Assembly (NCBI GenBank): GCA_034509735.1
Contig: JACGWO010000011.1
Span: 27,574,979 to 27,638,978 of the forward strand
From: Sesamum alatum
Lineage: Eukaryota; Streptophyta; Magnoliopsida; Lamiales; Pedaliaceae
Length of the DNA: 64,000 nucleotides
Direction: 5' to 3'
Below the pieces are notes generated by a model. The model saw nothing but the letters and a program-made list of their open reading frames with translations, was not told where the DNA came from and ran no database searches. How positions within the stretch are numbered: the stretch's first letter is position 1; each line of letters opens with the position of its first letter. Below are positions 57,604-64,000 of this stretch, piece after piece. The position numbers and the translations under genes were made by a program.

Positions 57604-58279
57604 ATTGCATAATTATATTTTTAGTCCTGTAATTTTAGTTCATTCATACTTTTTGTCCTATAATGCGTACTTCTTGGACGAACCAAAATCCGGTTAGGCG
57701 GATCCATGCATGCGCAACAACATCAATTGCAAATTCCGTGGTGGTGTTGGCCACAACAAAAAAGGTTGTCCAATCTGAAAAGAGGCTGAAGAATTACGCA
57801 TTTTTGGTTCGTCCAAGAAGTACGCAAATTCCGCATATGCATGGAATTGCCTACCCGAATTTTTGTTCGTCCAAGAAGTACACATTTTGCAGTCTGTCCA
57901 CAGTAGCAGTTGATGCGGCTAATTTCCAATATTTTCATCGTCTTCACAATAATAGTGCAAAACCAACAAAAAATAAAATATATGGAAGAAACTCATATTT
58001 TTCATTGTAGGTACCCAAGCTTCTTTTATAGGGAGAAAAGACTCAAATTTGGCGGCAATGTTCCCTCCAAAACCTCACCTCACGTGCAGCATAACAAAAA
58101 ATGGGAGTTAGGTGAGAAACTGACGTCGTTTGCAACTTTCCGTTAGAATTTAACGGAAGTTGCTAGTGGGACCAAGTTTGCGAATTTTTTTTAACATTTT
58201 GGGACCAAAAACAAAATCCCCTAAATCATGGGACTAAAAATGGCACCGAGCCTTCAATGTGGGACCAAAAATGCAATTT
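57604..58279. mobile_element. Foldback element with internal inverted copies
   Basis: Left AATTGCATAATTATATTTTT and right ...GACCAAAAATGCAATTTAGC. The interior holds ACTTCTTGGACGAACCAAAA and two inverted copies of GTCCAAGAAGTAC, near 57667, 57815 and 57870. No convincing gene. Confidence 0.65.
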
Positions 58280-58284
58280 AGCTA

Positions 58285-59077
58285 GAAAATTGGTGTCACG
58301 GTGTCAAAAACCGCCATTTGTAAGTGTGAAAAGTCTTTTCTTTTTATATTAGTGTAGATAAACCAACACATTACATGTAAAAAAAGAAAAAAGAAAGAAA
58401 GAAAAGGAAAGAAAACTAACTCGGGAAATATATTGACATACCAAAAAATTGATGTCATGGTGTCATGAACCGCCATTTATGAATAAAAAAGGCTTTTTTT
58501 TATATTAACTAACCGTCGTGGCACGTCGTTCCTGCGTGTATATAATAAATAATTTTTTACGCTTTAAAATATATTATAAATAAGAGTAAAATATATAAAC
58601 TAACACATCACATTAAAAAAAAAAAAGGAAAGAAAGAAAAAAACTAATTTATCAATTAATTTAAAATTTGAAAAGTTGAATAAAGTAATTATTATACCAG
58701 TTGAGGGTTATTTTGACATTACAAAAAAGTGGTGCGGCAGTGTCATACCGCCATTTGTGGGTAAAAAATGAGTTTCTTTTATACTAGCCGTCATGGCACA
58801 CCGTTCCTGCGTGCATATAATAAATAATTTTTTACGCTTTAAAATATATTATAAATAAGAATAAAATATATAAACTAACACATCACATTAAAAAAAGAAA
58901 AAAAGAAAGAAAGAAAGAAAAAGCTAATGTATCAATTAATATAAAATTTGAAAAGTTGAATAAAGTAGTTATCATATCAGTGGATGGTTATTTTCGACAT
59001 TACAAAAAAATGATGTGACTGTGTCATTAATCATTATTTGTAAATGAAAAATAAGTTTTTTTTATATAATAGTATAG
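58285..59077 (-). mobile_element. Cluster of tandem Helitron-derived units, minus strand
   Basis: Two near-complete units (58509-58783 and 58784-59077) start, as read on plus, with CTAACCGTCGTGGCACG and CTAGCCGTCATGGCACAC. Both contain TTCCTGCGTG, a (GAAA)n tract and ACCGCCATTTGT-like ends. Two partial units lie upstream (58285-58370 and 58371-58508). The last unit ends in a diverged Helitron 5' end (complement of CCTATACTATTATATAAA). Confidence 0.7.
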
Positions 59078-59138
59078 GTATATATATTTAACCATGATAA
59101 TTAACCAATGTATTTCATGAATGCACTTAAAAATTTGG

Positions 59139-59680
59139 GATAATTATACTTCCCTCCCCTGAGGTTTGGTGTAATTACACGTAGACTCCCTGTGGTTTGA
59201 AAAATTATGTTTAGTACCCCTGATGTTTGCTTCTATATAACAAATAGGTCCTTCTGTTAGTTAAATTCACCAAATTTGTTGATATGAGCAAAAAAATTGA
59301 ATGAAAATCGATATTTACCCTCAATTGACTTATTAATGACTTAATGTTGGACAAACAAATCTTTTATGACTAAATTACCCTTTAAACCGTGAAAATATAA
59401 ATTCTCTCATGCATTAACGAGTGACGATATATAAGGGTAGTTTGGTCATAAAAAGATTCGTTTGACCTACAATAAGTCAGTAATAAGTCAATCGATAACA
59501 AATCTCACCTTTAATTCAACTTTTATTTTTGCTAATATTAATAAATTCGGTAAATTCTGACTAATGAAGGGACCCATTTATTAGACGAAACAAACCTCAA
59601 GAATAGTAAATATAATTTTTTAAATCACAAAGAGTTTACGTATAATTACACCAACCCTCGTTAAAGGAGAGTGTAATTCT
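59139..59680. mobile_element. Foldback element, same subfamily as 2659-3185
   Basis: Left GGATAATTATACTTCCCTCC and shared phrases GGTTTGGTGTAATTACACG, TGATGTTTGCTTC and GACTTATTAATGACTTA. The right arm is the diverged complement and ends near 59680. Confidence 0.7.
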
Positions 59681-59689
59681 GCGTAAAAT

Positions 59690-59940
59690 TTTTGGAACCC
59701 CTGCGGTCTCAAACTAGTGTGACAGTGCACGCACAAACATGGGGGGGTGGATTGGAGATGGGATGGCACGAGCCCGAGGCACGTGAGATGTTAACAAGTC
59801 AAATACAGGCAAGAAAAAGGGTTTTCAGACATAGCTGTTGGCCACGTGGCCGCAGTCCCTTTCATTCGGTCAAAGAGCGAGCGCCCTTTGTGGGACCTCG
59901 CCACGTGCCCCCCCGACCCCACACCCTCCATCATGCTTAA
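59690..59940. promoter_or_regulatory. GC-rich segment with three CACGTG G-boxes
   Basis: Perfect CACGTG hexamers lie at 59780-59785, 59843-59848 and 59902-59907, the last two with GCCACGTG cores typical of bZIP/bHLH sites. The segment is more GC-rich than its flanks. No exon is seen downstream on either strand, so it may be a promoter remnant. Confidence 0.4.
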
Positions 59941-60109
59941 ATTCTTCCTCAATTTTTCACCAACTAATTTCAACTACATTTTTTAAAATAACTACCCTAC
60001 TCCATTTAATTGAATATACTACATTTTTTAATTTTATTAATATATTTTTATATCTTTACAAAAATTAAATTTATACTCTCTATACTAGAAATTATTAAGA
60101 TATCAAAAT

Positions 60110-60365
60110 TGTGAAGAATTAATACTGTCAACCACTATCAAAATCGATGTAAAAACTTAAATTTTGACCACGATGAACCAATATGCGTCATGGTTTTTTG
60201 CTTGTGCCGAAATAATTGTTATAATTTTAGTTTTAGCTAATATTTTAGCATCGCTTGCAAAGCAACGATTAATGTTGCACGGTGGTGGTTAATTAGTTAG
60301 CCGTGTGTTTTTTTACTTTTAATTATAATAATTAATTATAATGAAAAGTCACATTTCTTCTAATA
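60110..60365. mobile_element. Diverged CACTA-like MITE remnant
   Basis: Phrases ACCACGATGAACCA, CGTCATGGTTTTTTGC and GCACGGTGGTGGTTAATTAG match the interior of the 61417 subfamily. The termini are not clear. Confidence 0.45.
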
Positions 60366-60559
60366 TATATGATGCATATTTTCTTGTGAAGTAATTTTTC
60401 AAAGATTTCAAGAAATAATTTAATAATTGCAAGAAAAAAAATCATATATAATTGTAATTTTTAAAATTTATTTTTTTTATTTAATATATTTTATGGATTT
60501 ATCAACTTTCATTGTTATAAAAACCACATAATACAACGAAATACAATACTAATAACAAC

Positions 60560-60940
60560 TGGCAAAATATTAAGTGATAATTTTAAGATAGTCACTAAAA
60601 TAAGCGACAATAATATAGATCTTATCACAAGATAACTTTTACCGACAAAAACTGTGAAAAAGATTGCCAATACGTATTATTAGTGACACATATAATGACA
60701 ACACAAACATAGTAATGAATAATGATATATAATTATTGTCGATATACATATTTTACCAGCTAATTATTTTTAGTGACAATTTTATATACAATATTTGATC
60801 TCTAATGATAATTTTTATAAAAATAGTTATCACTATGAGAACTTTTTTTTGTTTTTTGCCACTTATATATGATTATTGTAGATATTAAAATTATCACTTA
60901 ATTTTATATTTTTTACTATTGAATATTTTATTTTTTGGTA
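60560..60940. mobile_element. Diverged GTGACAA-repeat MITE remnant related to 38146
   Basis: AAGTGATAATTTTAAGATAG, AGTCACTAAAATAAGCGACA and later TTAGTGACAATTTTATA follow the interior pattern of the CACTA MITE at 38146. Clear ends are lacking. Confidence 0.45.
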
Positions 60941-61179
60941 GGGATCATATTGTGGTCATCTTGTCGGTGCAAGTTGCAAATTATCTTGAGTTGAATAATG
61001 AATACTTAGTCAAATCCTGCAACTGAATATTTCTCTTAGTTCCATGCCATCATTTCTCTCCAGTGACCAGAAATTCCTGTGACAATTTTTTTACGGATCA
61101 ATTACAATTACATTATAAATTTTAATTATTATTAATTAATATATATTAATTATTAATATTGAATATAAATAACTAATTA

Positions 61180-61285
61180 ATAATTTCGAAGTAGGGCAAT
61201 ACCCATTTATTGATGGATTCGAACCCATGACCAAAAAATTATGAGGTATCAATTTCGTCAACTAAATTAAGTTTTGTCGGCGATG
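61180..61285 (-). mobile_element. tRNA-derived SINE remnant, minus strand
   Basis: On the minus strand AACTTAATTTAGTTGACG (A box) precedes TTTGGTCATGGGTTCGAATCC (B box) at tRNA spacing. Confidence 0.65.
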
Positions 61286-61416
61286 AAAACATATTTATGA
61301 ATGTATGCAATAATAATACATAAGATTACATCAACAACATTTATCACAAAAATAACTGACAATCAACATATAAACTATACTATAAAAATAATAAAAAATC
61401 AATTTTCAATTACTGT

Positions 61417-61716
61417 CACTAGAAAAAAAATTATTAGTAGCTACATTTTTAATGATTATGGCAAAAAATCATGGTAAATAATTATTATTAACTAAGGTTA
61501 AATAAAAACCATTGCAAAAACTAACTTTTCCACCACAAAAAAATTATTTGTCACGGCTAAGAGCCGTGGTAAAAATATTCGCCATGACTTTTAGCCATCC
61601 TCGCAAAAACCACCGCCGACAACCGTTGCTTAGCCGTGATTAATGACTATTCGCTACGACTAATTTAATATAACCACGATAATTAGCCGTGGTTAAATGT
61701 CATATTTCTTATAGTG
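61417..61716. mobile_element. CACTA-like MITE
   Basis: CACTAGAAAAAAAATTATT to ...CATATTTCTTATAGTG. Interior CCGTGGTAAA, GCCGTGATTAATGAC and GCCGTGGTTAAATGTC link it to 47068-47385 and 48318-48634. Flanks TGT and TAT differ at one base. Confidence 0.75.
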
Positions 61717-61939
61717 TATAAAATAAGTAAAACACACATATTTATTTTATAACATTTCAAAAATAATTAAAATCTCAGTATATATCAAGACTTTAACTAT
61801 ACTGTTAGAACTAAGCTTGATTACAATTTCTTTGACAACTTATTCCTGAAAAAAAAAAAAAAAAAATAACCGCAAACTCTCTTTAACCCTACAAAGTTGT
61901 ATCTACCTCATTTCTGAAAAACTTTAACAAAACGAGAAA

Positions 61940-62592
61940 GGGTAAATTACATTGATATCTCGTGAGGTTAGTCTAATATATATACAAATATTTTTTATTT
62001 TTTATAAAATTATAGTTATACCCCTTTAAGGGTATTAGTGTAATATTTTTTAGGGGATTTTTTGTATAAATTTTGTCTCTCAATAGAAGCTGTAGTTGTA
62101 ATTACAACTATAACTTCAAGATGTGTATTTGTAATTTCGCAATACTTTTTTTTTTTTTTGAATTGAAAGCGATGAATTTTATTAATTAAAAATAAAATGA
62201 TTACATTCAGTCCTGTCGGCTATCAATATCGAACAGAGACAATTACAAACAATCAAATCAATAATATTACATAAACTAAAACCTAGCTATTATCAATATC
62301 GAACAGACAATTACAAACAATCAAATCAATAATATCACATAAACTAATACCTAGCTATTACAACAATAAATCATACATACTATACAGTAAAAATAACATC
62401 AACCCACACAGGGGTTCGAATCGATGACCTTTAGGATCACAGGGCTTTAACTTCGCCAACTAAGCTAGGCCTCCCCAACAATTTCACAATGCTTTTTTTA
62501 TAAGTATTTTTTTTTTGTAGAATCTTCATTACACAATCGAGTCATTATAGGGTATTTGTGTATTTTAATCTAAACTCAGTAATGTCAATGTA
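61940..62592. mobile_element. Foldback element interrupted by a SINE
   Basis: The left arm GGGTAAATTACATTGATATC is matched at the right by ...ACTCAGTAATGTCAATGTA. The SINE at 62147-62477 occupies its middle, and the Helitron at 62593 adjoins its right end. Confidence 0.6.
62147..62477 (-). mobile_element. tRNA-derived SINE, minus strand, with internal duplication
   Basis: Minus-strand 5' end near 62477: GGCCTAGCTTAGTTGGCG (A box), AAAGGTCATCGATTCGAACC (B box), then an AT-rich body ending AAATTCATCGCTTTCAATTC and an A tract (complement of the T run at 62147-62159). An 80-bp body segment (TAGCTAGGT... to ...TTCGATATTGATA) is duplicated in tandem. Confidence 0.85.
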
Positions 62593-62835
62593 TCTATACT
62601 ATAATCTAAAGTAAACCCTGTTTTCACTAATAAATGATGGTTACTTACACCGCAACACTAATTTTTTAGTTATACCGATAATATCCCTAAGTTAGTTTTT
62701 ATTTCTTTTATTTATTTATTTCTTTTTTTTAAATGTAATGTGTTGATTAATATGCATATTTTTTTATTTATAATAACTTTAAAGAGTGCAATATTATTTT
62801 ATATATATGTAAAGACGACGTGCCGCGACGGCTAG
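62593..62835 (+). mobile_element. Short non-autonomous Helitron
   Basis: TCTATACTATAATCTAAA at the 5' end and GCCGCGACGGCTAG at the 3' end, flanked by A(T) and T. It aligns with 54004-54250 (shared CCCTGTTTTCACTAATAAAT and CTTACACCGCAACAC). The 3' hairpin is weakened by substitutions. Confidence 0.75.
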
Positions 62836-62839
62836 TGTT

Positions 62840-64000
62840 ACCTCCACGAAAAAGAATATGACCACCACCCCCGCCCCACCCCACCCCCCACAATTTGCGG
62901 GCACCAAAACCTAAGTTGGGGAATGGAAGTAGTGGTTTTTGTATCAAAGTCATAAAAGTCCAGACACCAACTGATAAGCCCCACACCACAACTGCACTTT
63001 CCTTCAGACAACATCAAATTTTTCCCAATATATTTAAAGTGTTCGTCACCAGTACTACCAGACTGCTACTACTGCTCTTTAACACTTTGAGTCATATGCA
63101 ATTAATTAATTATACATTTATTTATATTCACAGAATTCTATATAATAAATAAAAGGTTTTTCATTAAGTTTATTAAAATAGTTTTCTCCTCATTAACAAC
63201 TTGAACTTTAAATAAACTAGCTGTTTAACAATTTTAAATAAGCTTGTAAAATATTTTAACAGAATAATTAAAATATAGAGTCTGTTAGATGTTAATTTGT
63301 AATTAATTAATATAACTGCAGGATATTAGTATTCACGAGTTTATAATATTCAACAGGCGCAAATTAAACAGATGCTAAATTTATTTTTAATATTTGAATG
63401 GAAAGTAAAGTTTGTTAATTAGATCCTAGTTTATAATTAATATGACTCGATAAAATTTTATAATTCAAATTGAAAAACAAAAAGATTATTAATTAAGTAA
63501 TTGAGCTCTACTTTTTTCTATTACAAAAATTATTTTTATTTTTTGATTACATACAAATACATTATCAGAAACGTCAAACATCATTTACGTTTCACTCATA
63601 TTTTTTGAAAAATACATATATAATCTCTAAAAATATCGATATTATTACACAAATTACTCCTGTTTTTTATCTGTCATGGGTAATTTTTATAATTATACTA
63701 AAAATAGGAATGATTTATGTAAATAAATTATAGGTCAACAGTGAAAATGTAATTATCCTATTATATATATGCAGTGGTTTATATATGAGTGGTAGTCATG
63801 TGAGCAATGAGGATTATATTTTATTAGTGAAATTTAGAACTTTATAATCTTAATTATTCCACACTTTAATTTCCTTTTGTTTGCTTTTCATTATGGGTTG
63901 AATATGTTGAAAATGAAGGTGGAAAAAGGAAGAAAACAATTAATAATAAAACATCCGAGTTAATATTTTAACAATATATAATTAATCATCAGGTCTGGTT
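62840..64000. other. Right-hand intergenic stretch, no gene recognised
   Basis: A C-rich patch (62855-62895) is followed by AT-rich sequence to the window end. It may be flanking DNA of a gene beyond the edge, but no exon is seen. Confidence 0.35.

Noticed and set aside
57663..58010. 115-aa frame repeating RTSWTNQNP / FLVRPRSTQIPHMHG
   Set aside because: Arises from inverted copies inside a foldback element; no protein family resemblance.

Overview
The window is nuclear DNA of a flowering plant, very probably a eudicot. It shows GT-AG introns, AT-rich intergenic DNA, Ty1/copia and Ty3/gypsy LTR elements with plant-type primer sites, tRNA-derived SINEs, Helitrons, and plant-specific families (HIPP, AHL, LEA_1, the fused TTL urate enzyme). 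The species cannot be fixed from sequence alone. Most exons here are short, so most gene models were built by matching exons to family sequence and checking splice sites and phase.

Five host genes are supported. (1) 129-2448, minus: the 5' six exons of a CHY1-type 3-hydroxyisobutyryl-CoA hydrolase; the rest lies beyond the left edge. (2) 11544-15622, plus: a complete six-exon TTL gene (OHCU decarboxylase fused to HIU hydrolase, 333 aa), with an internal peroxisomal signal at the start of the last exon and an in-frame alternative acceptor that would remove it. (3) 17125-19357, plus: a two-exon LEA_1 gene. (4) 29049-39664, minus: a four-exon isoprenylated metal-binding HIPP gene with two HMA domains, stretched over 10.6 kb by an 8-kb first intron full of nested transposons. 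(5) 45286-46119, minus: an intronless AT-hook AHL gene.

Most of the remaining recognisable sequence is mobile DNA. A decayed minus-strand copia element (6794-11373) ends about 170 bp upstream of the TTL start codon. A second copia element (21672-26529) is structurally complete with perfect 5-bp target duplications. A gag-only gypsy-like element (33171-37419) sits in a foldback element inside HIPP intron 1. A LINE endonuclease fragment lies at 27340-28430.

The most striking feature is a set of about twenty palindromic (foldback) elements, roughly a fifth of the window by my boundaries. Their ends resemble one another (GGG/GGN, then TAAATTGCA-like, then TTTTTGGTCC-like), and several have 9-10 bp target duplications, which suggests non-autonomous Mutator-like elements. 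One (5539-6585) carries a broken histone H2B copy between its inverted repeats. Another split a SINE in two (19490-21440). CACTA-type MITEs, Helitrons and SINEs are nested with them, so relative insertion order can be read at several places.

Stretches where I see nothing beyond AT-rich DNA, microsatellites or unassigned sequence include 3194-4139, 26535-27339, 43313-45285, 50560-52722, 53009-53480 and 62840-64000.
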